A stretch of 23,245 nt of DNA from Treponema sp. (lineage in GTDB: Bacteria; Spirochaetota; Spirochaetia; Treponematales; Breznakiellaceae). The notes under the pieces were generated by a model. The model had not been told where the DNA came from and made no database searches. It saw only the letters and a program-made list of their open reading frames with translations. The translations under genes and the position numbers were made by a program. The stretch spans positions 1 to 23,245 of the forward strand of contig JAIRMT010000111.1 in assembly GCA_031258505.1 (NCBI GenBank), given 5' to 3'. This document shows positions 8,690 to 16,417 of the stretch, piece by piece. Within the stretch, counting starts at the first letter, position 1. The number at the start of each line of letters is the position of its first letter.

Positions 8690-9305
8690 AAGATGTAACT
8701 CCTTTATAAAGAAACAGGTTTATCTGTTCCATAAGCTCATCGAAAGTTTCGACACAGGCGAGGTCGCTGCAGGATTCCCTTATGGAAGCAGGCGCCCTGA
8801 AAAGGCAGCCCGCGTTTGCCTCACGAATCATTGCCAGATCGTTAAACGAATCGCCGGCGGCGAATACTTCGATGTTTAGCGATAACAGCGCCTGTACTGC
8901 TTTTTTCTTACCTTCGTTTTGGCGGAGCCGATAGCCAGTGATACTGCCGTCAGGGGCAGTTACAAGGCTGTTGCAGAGCAGGGTTGGGTAATCCAGCTTT
9001 GCCATCAGGGGCATGGCAAAATCCACATAGGTATCGGACAAAATAATGAGCTGGGCTTTTTGTCTGAGGCTTCGGGCAAAGGCTGCCGCGCCTTCAAGCG
9101 GCTCCAGCGTGCCGACGACCCTCCGAATGTCCGGCAGTTTTAGGGCGTGCTGTTCCAGCAGCGCGATGCGGAAGCGCATCAGCTTATCATAATCAGGCTC
9201 ATCGCGGGTGGTTCGGCGGAATTCAGGGATTCCAGTAGCCTCGGCAAACGCGATCCAGATTTCAGGAACCAGCACTCCCTCAAGATCAAGACATACTAAA
9301 CGCAT
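8682..9305 (-). CDS. thrH: ThrH-type phosphoserine phosphatase / homoserine kinase
   Basis: A 207-residue HAD-family protein closely resembling Pseudomonas ThrH, which removes phosphate from phosphoserine and can transfer it to homoserine. The N-terminus VCLDLEGVLVPEIWIAFAE is nearly diagnostic: the HAD nucleophile motif is DLEGV instead of DxDGT. Other marks are PDYDKLM, GTLEPLEGA, LIILSDTYVDFA (motif II), PTLLCNSL and AAGDSFNDLAMI (motif IV). The frame extends upstream to 9398, into the ppdK terminator, but AAAGGA directly before the ATG at 9305 gives the family length of about 205. It is the first gene of a two-gene unit with the GH20 hexosaminidase. The combination with a sugar hydrolase is unexplained. 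Confidence 0.93.
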   Translation of the reverse strand: MRLVCLDLEGVLVPEIWIAFAEATGIPEFRRTTRDEPDYDKLMRFRIALLEQHALKLPDIRRVVGTLEPLEGAAAFARSLRQKAQLIILSDTYVDFAMPLMAKLDYPTLLCNSLVTAPDGSITGYRLRQNEGKKKAVQALLSLNIEVFAAGDSFNDLAMIREANAGCLFRAPASIRESCSDLACVETFDELMEQINLFLYKGVTSYE

Positions 9306-9367
9306 TGTAATTCCTTTGGAAACGCCGCTAATGTACTTGGCGCAGTTTCCACTAAGTGTAGTGTTAT

Positions 9368-9396
9368 AAAAAAAAGGCCCGCCCGCAGGCAGGCCC
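9368..9396 (-). terminator. Intrinsic terminator of ppdK
   Basis: On the minus strand a GC-rich stem of 8 bp with one G-T wobble, GGCCTGCC against GGCGGGCC, has a TGCG loop. It is followed directly by eight T (plus-strand A run 9368-9375). It begins 14 bp past the ppdK stop, separating ppdK from thrH. Confidence 0.93.
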
Positions 9397-9409
9397 ATGT
9401 TATCGCTGT

Positions 9410-12400
9410 TTACTCTTTGGATGGCGCTCTGCCAATTCTGACTTTCCGCCGTTTGCTGGAAGCGCCATTAGACGGCGTTTCTCCACTCGTATCGGTATCG
9501 CCTCCTGTGGGTTCTGTCAAGGAATTAGCGGCTGCTGACTGCTCACGACCACGCTTTGGCGCGGGCGCTTTTGGGGTGTCAGGCGCCACTGGCGCAGGGG
9601 CTTCGGCGGGTTCCGCAACTACTTCCACCACTCGCTTGGCTGCCGCTGGCGGTCGTCCACGACCACGCTTTGGCGCAGGCGGCTCCGCGGTTTCAGGCAC
9701 TGCTGGCGCAGGGGCTTCGATGGGTTCCGCAACTACTTCCGCTACTCGCTTGGCTGCTGGCGGCCGTCCACGACCACGCTTTGGCGCGGGCGGCTCCACG
9801 GTTTCAGGCACTGCTGGCGCGGATACTTCCGCTACCGGCTTGGTTGCTGGCGGTCGTCCACGACCACGCTTTGGCGCAGGCGGCTCCGGGGTGTCAGACC
9901 CCACTGGCGCGGGCGCTTCGGCGGGTTCCGCAACTACTTCCGCTACTCGCTTGGCTGCTGCTGGCGGTCGTCCACGACCACGCTTTGGCGCAGGCGGCTC
10001 CACGGTTTCAGGCACTGCTGGCGCGACGGGTTCGGCAACTACTTCCGCTGCTGGCTTGGCTGCTGGCGGTCGTCCGCGACCACGCTTTGGCGCTGTAGGC
10101 TCCCCGGGTCCAGCCACTGCAGGCGCGACGGTTTCGTCACCCTCTCCCGCCGCGGCCATGGCAGCAGGAGGTCGTCCTCGACCACGCTTCGGCGCAGGAG
10201 CTTCCACGGTTTCAGGCACTGCTGGCGCAGGGGCTTCGATGTGTACCTCAACTACTTCCGCTGCTCGATTGGCTGCTGGCGGCCGTCCACGACCACGCTT
10301 TGGCGCCGGCGGCTCCACGGGTTCAGGCACTGCTGGCGCGACGGGTTCGGCAACTACTTCCGCTGCTGGCTTGGCTGCTGGCGGTCGTCCGCGACCACGC
10401 TTTGGCGCGGACGGCTCCGCGGTTTCAGGCACTGCTGGCGCGACGGGTTCGGCAACTACTTCCGCTGCTGGCTTGGCTGCTGGCGGTCGTCCACGACCAC
10501 GCTTCGGCGCAGGAGCTTCCACGGTTTCAGGCACTGCTGGCGCAGGGGCTTCGATGGCTTCGGCAACTACTTCCGCTATGGGCTTGGCTGCCGCTGGCGG
10601 TCGTCCACGACTACGCTTCAATTCGGCTGCTACTTCAGCCACGCTAATTTTACTCATGTGTCTGATGACTGCCTGAGCGCCGGCAAGGCGGGCAATCGGA
10701 ACGCGGAAGGGCGAACAGGACACATAGCTCAGACCAGCACGGTAGCAGAAGTCAATAGTGGCAGGATCGCCGCCATGCTCACCGCAGATACCGATGCTCA
10801 GGCCCGGATTAACGCTCCGTCCTTTCTCGACCGCACCCTGAATAAGCTGGCCAACACCCGCCTCGTCAATGGACTTGAAGGGATCAACATCAAGCACCTT
10901 TTTCTCAAGGTAGGACGGCAGGAACGAGCCGATATCATCACGGCTGAACCCTAAGGTCATTTGGGTAAGGTCATTGGTACCAAAGCTGAAGAAATCGGCG
11001 TACTTGGCAATCCGGTCAGCAACCAGAGTCGCTCTCGGCACTTCGATCATTGTGCCGATTTCGACGTGCAGTTTCACGCCAGCGTTTTCAAGCACCCGTT
11101 TCACAATCGCTTCGGAGCGGGGGCGTATCAGGGCAAGTTCCCTCTCGTCGCCAACGATGGGGATCATGATTTCCGGCATTACCGGAATGTTTTTCTTGGC
11201 GCAATCCGCAGCGGCGCGGGCAATAGCCTCAACCTGCATATCATAGATTTCAGGATATGTTACGGCGAGTCGGCATCCACGATGACCGAGCATAGGGTTT
11301 GCCTCATGCAGTTTATCAATCTTGGGCTGGAGCAGTTTAGGATGCATGCCAAGCTGTTTGGCAAGTTCCGCAACCTCTTCCTTAGTATGGGGAACGAATT
11401 CGTGGAGCGGCGGGTCCAAGAGGCGTATAATAACCGGTCGGCCTTCCATAGCCTTGAAGATACCGAAGAAATCTTTCTGCTGGAGCGGAAGTATTTTCTT
11501 CAGCGCTTCTTTTCGTTCATCCTCAGTATCCGCCACAATCATGGCGCGGAAGTGAAGAAGTTTATCCCCGTCAAAGAACATATGTTCTGTGCGGCAAAGG
11601 CCAACGCCCTGAGCGCCGAACTCAAACGCGCGCTTGGCATCGTTCGGCTGATCCGCGTTAGTCCGCACATCAAAGCCCTTCACCTTTCCCCGTACTGATT
11701 TGGCGCGAATATCATCGCACCATGAGAGGAATGTCTGCACATCGCTGGAAATCTTCGGCTGAACCAGCAGGAGCGCTCCGTCATACACCTCGCCGGTTGA
11801 CCCGTCAATGGTGATCCAGTCGCCCTCTTTATAATTCTTGCCGCCGATATCAACCTTTTTCCCCTGCACGGTAACGCCTTTGGCTCCGGCCACACAAGGC
11901 ACGCCCATGCCGCGCGCGACCACTGCCGCGTGACTGGTCATGCCGCCGGTGGAGGTGAGGATTCCCTGGGAAACCACCATACCGCTGATGTCTTCAGGAC
12001 TGGTCTCTTTGCGTACCAACAGCACTTTCTTTCCTTGTTTGTGCCATTCCTCGGCGTCTTTGGCGGAAAACACGATCTGGCCAGTTGCCGCGCCTGGTGA
12101 TGCGGCTAATCCTTTGGTTAAGGCTTTAGCGGTTTTAAGCGCTTTTGGTTCGATCATGGGGTGGAAAATCTGGTCAAGGAGTTCCGGCGTAACGCGAGTG
12201 ATCGCGGTTTTTTTGTCGATAAGCCCCTCTTTAACCATATCAATAGCGCATTTTACCGCTGCCGCGCCAGTGCGCTTGCCGTTCCTGGTCTGCAGGAGGA
12301 AAAGTTTTCCCTGCTGAACCGTGAATTCCATGTCCTGCATATCATGGAAATGTTTTTCAAGCCGGTTCTTTATCTTTACCAGTTGGTCGTAAAGCGCTTT

Positions 12401-13315
12401 ATTTTCCCGTTCCAGCGTGGCAAGTTTCTCCGGCGTTCTGACGCCAGCCACCACATCCTCACCCTGCGCGTTCATCAGATATTCGCCATAGAATACCTTT
12501 TCACCTGTTGACGGATCGCGGCTGAAACATACGCCGGTTCCCGAATCCTCGCCGAAATTCCCGAACACCATGGACTGTATGTTCACGGCAGTTCCCTTGA
12601 GATCGCCTTCTTTAATACCGTTAATCTCCCGGTATTTAATGGCGCGCTCATTCATCCACGAGCCAAACACCGCGCCAATCGCGCCCCAGAGCTGATCTAT
12701 CGGGTTCTGTGGGAAATCTTTACCCGTAGTGCTTTTAACGATTTTCTTGTATATGGCAACCAGTTCTTCCAGGTCGCCCTCATTTAAATCGGTGTCAAGC
12801 TCAGCGCCCTTCGCCTTTTTTATAGCGCCAAGCGCATTCTCGAATTCCTCGCTGGGTACGTGCATGACCACATCGCCATACATCTGGATAAAGCGGCGAT
12901 AAGCGTCCCACGCGAAACGGGACTTTCCTGTCTTTTCCGCAAGCCCATGCACTGCTTTGTCATTCATGCCCAGATTGAGAATGGTATCCATCATACCAGG
13001 CATGGAAATCGCTGCGCCGGAACGCACCGACACAAGAAGCGGGTCGGCGTTATCCCCCAGGCGTTTACCCATAAGCTTTTCGAGCCTTTTAAGATTCTTT
13101 TCAACATCCTCTTTAAGCCCATCTGGGTACTTTTCATGGTTTGCGTAATACGCTCCGCAAACTTCCGTTGAAATGGTGAATCCTGGGGGTACGGGAATTC
13201 CAAGATTGGTCATTTCAGCCAATCCAATCCCCTTGCCACCCAGAATGTCCCGCATACTTCCGTCACCCTCCGCAGCGCCATCGCCGAAGAAGTAAACATT
13301 TTTCTGCTTTGCCAT
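9410..13315 (-). CDS. ppdK: Pyruvate, phosphate dikinase with a C-terminal AT-hook tail
   Basis: A 1301-residue protein. Residues 1-~886 are a complete PPDK, which interconverts pyruvate + ATP + Pi with PEP + AMP + PPi. It has an N-terminal nucleotide-binding part (FGDGAAEGDGSMRDILGGKGIGLAEM, VSVRSGAAISMPGMMDT), the phospho-histidine motif GGMTSHAAVVARGMGVPCVAG (H462), and a PEP-binding barrel (GVGLCRTEHMFF, FFSFGTNDLTQMTLGFSRDD, GICGEHGGDP with Cys844). The enzyme normally ends at about IARLAGAQAVIR (885). Here a further ~415 residues follow: one KRSRGRPP, nine KRGRGRPP and one decayed KRGREQS, separated by 22-30 residue Ala/Pro/Val/Glu spacers, ending in a basic SSKRRKVRIGRAP. The frame is unbroken. 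GGAGG five bases before the ATG at 13315 fixes the start; the open frame to 13426 lacks support. AT-hooks bind the minor groove of AT-rich DNA in known proteins, so nucleoid association is inferred. Confidence 0.95.
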   Translation of the reverse strand: MAKQKNVYFFGDGAAEGDGSMRDILGGKGIGLAEMTNLGIPVPPGFTISTEVCGAYYANHEKYPDGLKEDVEKNLKRLEKLMGKRLGDNADPLLVSVRSGAAISMPGMMDTILNLGMNDKAVHGLAEKTGKSRFAWDAYRRFIQMYGDVVMHVPSEEFENALGAIKKAKGAELDTDLNEGDLEELVAIYKKIVKSTTGKDFPQNPIDQLWGAIGAVFGSWMNERAIKYREINGIKEGDLKGTAVNIQSMVFGNFGEDSGTGVCFSRDPSTGEKVFYGEYLMNAQGEDVVAGVRTPEKLATLERENKALYDQLVKIKNRLEKHFHDMQDMEFTVQQGKLFLLQTRNGKRTGAAAVKCAIDMVKEGLIDKKTAITRVTPELLDQIFHPMIEPKALKTAKALTKGLAASPGAATGQIVFSAKDAEEWHKQGKKVLLVRKETSPEDISGMVVSQGILTSTGGMTSHAAVVARGMGVPCVAGAKGVTVQGKKVDIGGKNYKEGDWITIDGSTGEVYDGALLLVQPKISSDVQTFLSWCDDIRAKSVRGKVKGFDVRTNADQPNDAKRAFEFGAQGVGLCRTEHMFFDGDKLLHFRAMIVADTEDERKEALKKILPLQQKDFFGIFKAMEGRPVIIRLLDPPLHEFVPHTKEEVAELAKQLGMHPKLLQPKIDKLHEANPMLGHRGCRLAVTYPEIYDMQVEAIARAAADCAKKNIPVMPEIMIPIVGDERELALIRPRSEAIVKRVLENAGVKLHVEIGTMIEVPRATLVADRIAKYADFFSFGTNDLTQMTLGFSRDDIGSFLPSYLEKKVLDVDPFKSIDEAGVGQLIQGAVEKGRSVNPGLSIGICGEHGGDPATIDFCYRAGLSYVSCSPFRVPIARLAGAQAVIRHMSKISVAEVAAELKRSRGRPPAAAKPIAEVVAEAIEAPAPAVPETVEAPAPKRGRGRPPAAKPAAEVVAEPVAPAVPETAEPSAPKRGRGRPPAAKPAAEVVAEPVAPAVPEPVEPPAPKRGRGRPPAANRAAEVVEVHIEAPAPAVPETVEAPAPKRGRGRPPAAMAAAGEGDETVAPAVAGPGEPTAPKRGRGRPPAAKPAAEVVAEPVAPAVPETVEPPAPKRGRGRPPAAAKRVAEVVAEPAEAPAPVGSDTPEPPAPKRGRGRPPATKPVAEVSAPAVPETVEPPAPKRGRGRPPAAKRVAEVVAEPIEAPAPAVPETAEPPAPKRGRGRPPAAAKRVVEVVAEPAEAPAPVAPDTPKAPAPKRGREQSAAANSLTEPTGGDTDTSGETPSNGASSKRRKVRIGRAPSKE
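9543..10619 (-). repeat. AT-hook minisatellite inside ppdK (about 11 units of 90-114 bp)
   Basis: The DNA encoding the hooks is an imperfect tandem repeat. Hook codons lie near 10597-10619, 10482-10504, 10381-10403, 10279-10301, 10168-10190, 10065-10087, 9963-9985, 9850-9872, 9760-9782 and 9648-9671, with a decayed copy near 9543-9558. Spacings run from about 90 to 114 bp and stay in frame. Nucleotide identity between some neighbours (those near 10381 and 10482, for instance) is very high, suggesting recent duplication. Confidence 0.9.
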
Positions 13316-13426
13316 TGAAACCTCCACAAAATTTTTTGTTCGATCTTTATTTTTTGATTCTACTATAAGGTAATAAAAAAAGGGAAGAGGGTTTTTCATT
13401 TTTTTATATTTTTTCTTCCCACTCAC

Positions 13427-13454
13427 TTTACTAAATCCAATGATTCAGTATTAT
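13427..13454 (+). promoter_or_regulatory. Possible promoter for a near-leaderless binding-protein mRNA
   Basis: TTTACT (13427-13432) and TATTAT (13449-13454) are separated by 16 bp. Transcription would start near 13461, at the ATG of the binding protein, which has no Shine-Dalgarno site. This would make the mRNA leaderless or nearly so. The -35 match is only moderate. Confidence 0.3.
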
Positions 13455-13460
13455 AGTTAC

Positions 13461-14417
13461 ATGAAACACAATCTTTTTAAAATCCTATGTTTTTGTATCG
13501 TAGGCTGGGCTGCGAATGCTTCGCCCGTAGCTCAATCACCCCTTACTGTTTACGCGCTGAAAGGCCCGTCCGGCGTTGGCCTTATCCAGCTCTTTGAGAA
13601 CCCGCCCAGCACTCCCGCATTTGCTATTAAAGCCGAGGCGCTGGCGCAGGCCGACCTTATGGCAGCGCGTTTTATCAGCGGCGAGGCTAAAGTTGGCATA
13701 TTGCCGCCAAACGCGGCGGCAAAAATCGCCGCAAGCGGGAAACACATACAGGTCGCAGCCGTACTGGGAACCGGTATGCTGAGTCTCATCACCTCAGACC
13801 CCAATGTGCAAAGCCTCGAAGACCTGCGCGGAAAAACCGTAGAAGTCGCGGGACAAGGCGCAACACCTGATTATGTGCTCCGTCGAATTCTTTTAGCCAA
13901 AGGAATCAACCCGGATCAAGACCTGAGTCTGTCATACAGCCTGGCCACTGCTGAAATAGCCCAGTCTCTCATCGCTGGCAAGGTTTCCATCGCATTACTG
14001 CCGGAACCTTTTGCTACTATGGCGCGTTCCGGTAACAGCGCATTGCGGCTCGTTGGAGATATTCAGAACGAATGGGCGGACATTGAAGGCAGCGGGAATT
14101 ATCCCATGACCGTACTTGTGGTGGACGCTGATTTCGCCGCTACGCAAAGGGAAGCAATGGCTGATATATTGCGGGCCATCAAAGCTTCTATAGAATGGGT
14201 AGAGGCGAATCCGGCTGAGGCTGGCGTGTTGGTGGAAAAACACGAACTTGGACTCCGCGCCCCAGTGGTGCAGGCCGCCATACCGCGTAGTAATTATGTG
14301 TTTATTCCCGCGCTTGAGGCGCGTCCCTCGCTGGAAAGTCTTTTCAAAGCGTTTTTAGAATTCGCTCCTGCCTCTATTGGCGGCGCGCTTCCCTCCGATG
14401 CGTTTTACTATCATTAA
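13461..14417 (+). CDS. ABC transporter substrate-binding protein (NMT1/SsuA-like)
   Basis: About 318 residues from the ATG at 13461. A signal peptide (KHNLFK, then a hydrophobic ILCFCIVGWAANA core and cleavage near ASP) sends it to the periplasm. The mature part follows the NMT1/THI5-like and SsuA/TauA pattern: LTVYALKGPSGVGLIQL, an early GEAKVGILPPNAAAKI segment, SLEDLRGKTVEVAGQGATPDYVLRRILLAKGI and GKVSIALLPEPFATM. These proteins bind small organic molecules such as thiamine precursors, sulfonates or riboflavin; the ligand here cannot be told. It overlaps the permease gene by 20 bp and is the first gene of the importer. An ATG at 13440 is possible but would put MIQYYSY ahead of the signal peptide. 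Confidence 0.87.
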   Translation: MKHNLFKILCFCIVGWAANASPVAQSPLTVYALKGPSGVGLIQLFENPPSTPAFAIKAEALAQADLMAARFISGEAKVGILPPNAAAKIAASGKHIQVAAVLGTGMLSLITSDPNVQSLEDLRGKTVEVAGQGATPDYVLRRILLAKGINPDQDLSLSYSLATAEIAQSLIAGKVSIALLPEPFATMARSGNSALRLVGDIQNEWADIEGSGNYPMTVLVVDADFAATQREAMADILRAIKASIEWVEANPAEAGVLVEKHELGLRAPVVQAAIPRSNYVFIPALEARPSLESLFKAFLEFAPASIGGALPSDAFYYH

Positions 14418-15186
14418 AAAAGACGTCGTCTGGATCAGTATTGGCATAGCAGCCCTGCTCGTCGCATGGATAGCAGGAGCTGCTATCACTGGCAGCGAAA
14501 TACTTTTTCCCGCGCCCGCATCTGTACTAAAGCGCCTTTTCGCGCTGGCGCACAGCGCGCGTTTTTTTCAGGCGCTGTTCAACAGCTTCCTGCGGGTACT
14601 TCTGGGCATGGCTATTTCCGTACCCCTCGGCGTTGCGGTGGGGATTATCGCGGGTCTTGACACACGCGCAGCTTCTTTTTTTCAGCCAATGTTTACGCTG
14701 GTTTCCGCAACGCCAGTCATGTCCGTAATTCTTATTGCTTTTTTGCTTATGGGCGCTGACCGAACGCCGGTTTTCACCGCGTTTCTCATGGTGTTTCCAG
14801 TTATAGCCGCCAATACGCTTGAGGGAATGCGCTCGGTTGACCCGCGTCTCACCGAAGTTTTTTCTATATATCCAGTTTCGTTAAAGACCCGTCTTCGCGC
14901 CCTCTATATTCCTACGCTTATGCCGTTTATCACTGGCAGTTTACGCGCCAGCCTTTCGCTCTGCTGGAAAGTGGTTGCCGCCGCCGAAGTGCTGGTGCAG
15001 CCCGCCCGCGCACTCGGAACCGGTATGCAAATGGCGAAGGCACATCTCGAAACCGCTGAATTATTCGCATGGACACTCGCCACTATACTTGCCGCTGCCC
15101 TGTCGCAACTTTTGCTGCACGCCTTTTTTATGTTTTGGTATTATCAAAACAGATTTCATAAATATGATACAAAATCCTTCTATTAA
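14398..15186 (+). CDS. ABC transporter permease (NitT/TauT type)
   Basis: A 262-residue membrane protein with about six hydrophobic segments, starting at VVWISIGIAALLVAWIAGAAI. It has the family pattern SEILFPAPASVLKRL, then FFQALFNSFLRVLLGMAISVPLGVAVGIIAGL, and a cytoplasmic coupling loop around EVFSIYPVSLKTRLRALYIPTLMPFITGSLR. This matches SsuC/TauC/ThiX-type permeases. It starts inside the end of the binding-protein gene with no ribosome site of its own, so translation is probably coupled. Its last 23 bp overlap the ATPase gene. The frame is open to a TTG at 14377, but the ATG at 14398 gives a standard N-terminus. Confidence 0.9.
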   Translation: MRFTIIKKDVVWISIGIAALLVAWIAGAAITGSEILFPAPASVLKRLFALAHSARFFQALFNSFLRVLLGMAISVPLGVAVGIIAGLDTRAASFFQPMFTLVSATPVMSVILIAFLLMGADRTPVFTAFLMVFPVIAANTLEGMRSVDPRLTEVFSIYPVSLKTRLRALYIPTLMPFITGSLRASLSLCWKVVAAAEVLVQPARALGTGMQMAKAHLETAELFAWTLATILAAALSQLLLHAFFMFWYYQNRFHKYDTKSFY

Positions 15187-15967
15187 AAAAGGCCGCTTAT
15201 ACCACTCTCACGGATTAAGCGCTGATACGCTTAATCCTTCTATTGATAAGCTCTGTTTCGCGTTTGACAACAATGCTCTGTTTGACAATTTTTCTCTGGA
15301 ATTGAACGCCGCCGATAGTCCGCTCATGGTACTAGGACCGTCTGGTTGTGGTAAAACAACGTTACTGCGACTCATCGCCGGATTGTTGACACCAGCTTCC
15401 GGCCTTATCATTGCTCCGAAAGTCTCTTTTGCCTTTCAGCAGCCGCGTCTTTTTCCTCAGCTTACCACGCTGGAAAATGTCGCCCTGCCATTGGAGGCGG
15501 CGTCGCTGTCAAAAGCCGCTGCGCTGGAGCGCGCCCGCTATTTTCTGGAACTGGTGTCGCTATCGGACAAAGCCGACGAATATCCGCCCACACTTTCCGG
15601 CGGCCAGGCACAGCGCGTCTCAATCGCCCGCGCCTTCGCGTATCCCGCGCCGCTTCTACTCATGGACGAGCCATTTCAATCTCTTGATATTCCCCTGCGT
15701 ATAGAATTGATGGAAACACTCCAGCGCATGCTTAATGTTGCGCCGCGTTTTCTGTTTGCCGTTACCCACGATCCTCGTGAGGCGATTTTTCTCGGCAAGC
15801 GCGTCATAGTTCTCGGTAAAACGCCGCACAGCCTTGTATTCGACGAAACGATAGACCTGCGGTCCGAGGATCGCGTTTATGGCACGGCATCACCTGCGGC
15901 AAATGCGCTGGAGCGGAAACTCCTGCGGGCGCTTGGAGATAGATTGAACGGAGCAAACATTATATGA
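15164..15967 (+). CDS. ABC transporter ATP-binding protein (NitT/TauT type)
   Basis: A 267-residue ATPase that powers the importer. Walker A GPSGCGKTT (58-66), Q-loop FAFQQPRLFPQLT, signature LSGGQAQRVSIARAF (144-158), Walker B LLLMDEP (164-170) and the switch His in VTHDPREA are intact. The ATG at 15164 lies inside the permease gene; an open frame back to 14975 only reads permease DNA in another phase. The first 25 codons are odd: they contain a 12-bp direct repeat (ATCCTTCTATT-like, near 15174 and 15234) and a perfect 9-bp inverted repeat GGATTAAGC/GCTTAATCC (15212-15237). The latter could slow translation of this gene relative to the permease. The stop overlaps the start of a broken kinase gene in an ATGA. 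Confidence 0.9.
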   Translation: MIQNPSIKKGRLYHSHGLSADTLNPSIDKLCFAFDNNALFDNFSLELNAADSPLMVLGPSGCGKTTLLRLIAGLLTPASGLIIAPKVSFAFQQPRLFPQLTTLENVALPLEAASLSKAAALERARYFLELVSLSDKADEYPPTLSGGQAQRVSIARAFAYPAPLLLMDEPFQSLDIPLRIELMETLQRMLNVAPRFLFAVTHDPREAIFLGKRVIVLGKTPHSLVFDETIDLRSEDRVYGTASPAANALERKLLRALGDRLNGANII

Positions 15968-16106
15968 TACCCGCTATGCAAAAAGTATTGTGCGTCGGTA
16001 TGATTGTATGCGACATTCCCCAGTGTCCCATCCAGCGTCGAGCATGGCTGATACGCTCTGCTTCATTGAAGCGCTACATCTGCGTTTTGCCGCCCGGTCT
16101 CCCTAA
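15964..16106 (+). pseudogene. 5' remnant of a PfkB-family sugar/nucleoside kinase
   Basis: The ATG overlaps the ATPase stop as ATGA, a normal operon junction. The first codons read MQKVLCVGMIVCDIPQCP, the usual N-terminus of PfkB kinases in related spirochaetes as I recall them. The likely continuation is scattered over the other two frames: VPSSVEH in one, then ADTLCFIEALHLRF in another. This matches the expected order (a PVP segment, then a D-T-x-x-I-E stretch before the GGDALN motif). All frames close by 16106, before any catalytic part. At least two small indels plus loss of the body are needed. The open frame 15964-16158 (64 codons) is probably not functional. It suggests the importer once travelled with a kinase for its ligand. 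Confidence 0.6.
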
Positions 16107-16132
16107 GCCCCTTGTTTTTTGGGAAAAAGCGC

Positions 16133-16161
16133 TTGACAAAAACAGTGCCAGCGTGTAATGT
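16133..16161 (+). promoter_or_regulatory. Near-consensus sigma-70 promoter
   Basis: A perfect -35 TTGACA (16133-16138) is followed after exactly 17 bp by TAATGT (16156-16161), a good -10 box. Transcription would begin near 16168, about 350 nt before the next gene. It is the best promoter in the window and lies just beyond the kinase remnant. Confidence 0.7.
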
Positions 16162-16167
16162 AAAAGA

Positions 16168-16417
16168 ACCTTGAAAAGAACAGCAGCCGGCAATTCCGCT
16201 TTGTGGAATTGCGCAAAGACAGAACCTGCCGCCTCTTTTTGTAGAGTTTTGAGTAATCCGCAAGGCTGCGCAAAACTCAGTGGCGCACCTTTTGCCACAG
16301 TTTCAGGCTTCTATCATACGTTATATAAAACACAGCCTGCCAAGTACCTAGCGCCTACTCTACCGCTTTTTTATCAAAACACCGTCTTCGGGAGGCAGAA
16401 TGTCCCATCCGCTTTAG
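16168..16417 (+). other. Hairpin-rich leader or small RNA region
   Basis: Three inverted repeats follow the promoter: GCAATTCC/GGAATTGC (16190-16197 and 16205-16212), GAGTTTTG/CAAAACTC (16244-16251 and 16271-16278, with an inner CGCA/TGCG), and GTGGC/GCCAC (16280-16284 and 16294-16298). An open frame runs through (16171-16536) but lacks a ribosome site and recognisable protein features. The region could be a long 5' untranslated leader for the gene at 16520 or a separate small RNA. I cannot match it to a known riboswitch. Confidence 0.4.

Noticed and set aside
9417..10676. A 419-codon plus-strand frame opposite the ppdK tail, rich in GGRPRPRFGAGGS repeats
   Set aside because: It is the antisense of the AT-hook repeat; the low-complexity, three-periodic DNA keeps other frames open. 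It has no ribosome site, and the sense frame continues a complete enzyme.
13316..13426. Longer ppdK start adding 37 residues
   Set aside because: The extra part is Lys/Phe-rich and unlike PPDK, and GGAGG lies directly before the ATG at 13315.
14975..15163. Longer ATPase start adding 63 residues
   Set aside because: The extension only reads permease-coding DNA out of frame and has Cys/Pro-rich random composition.
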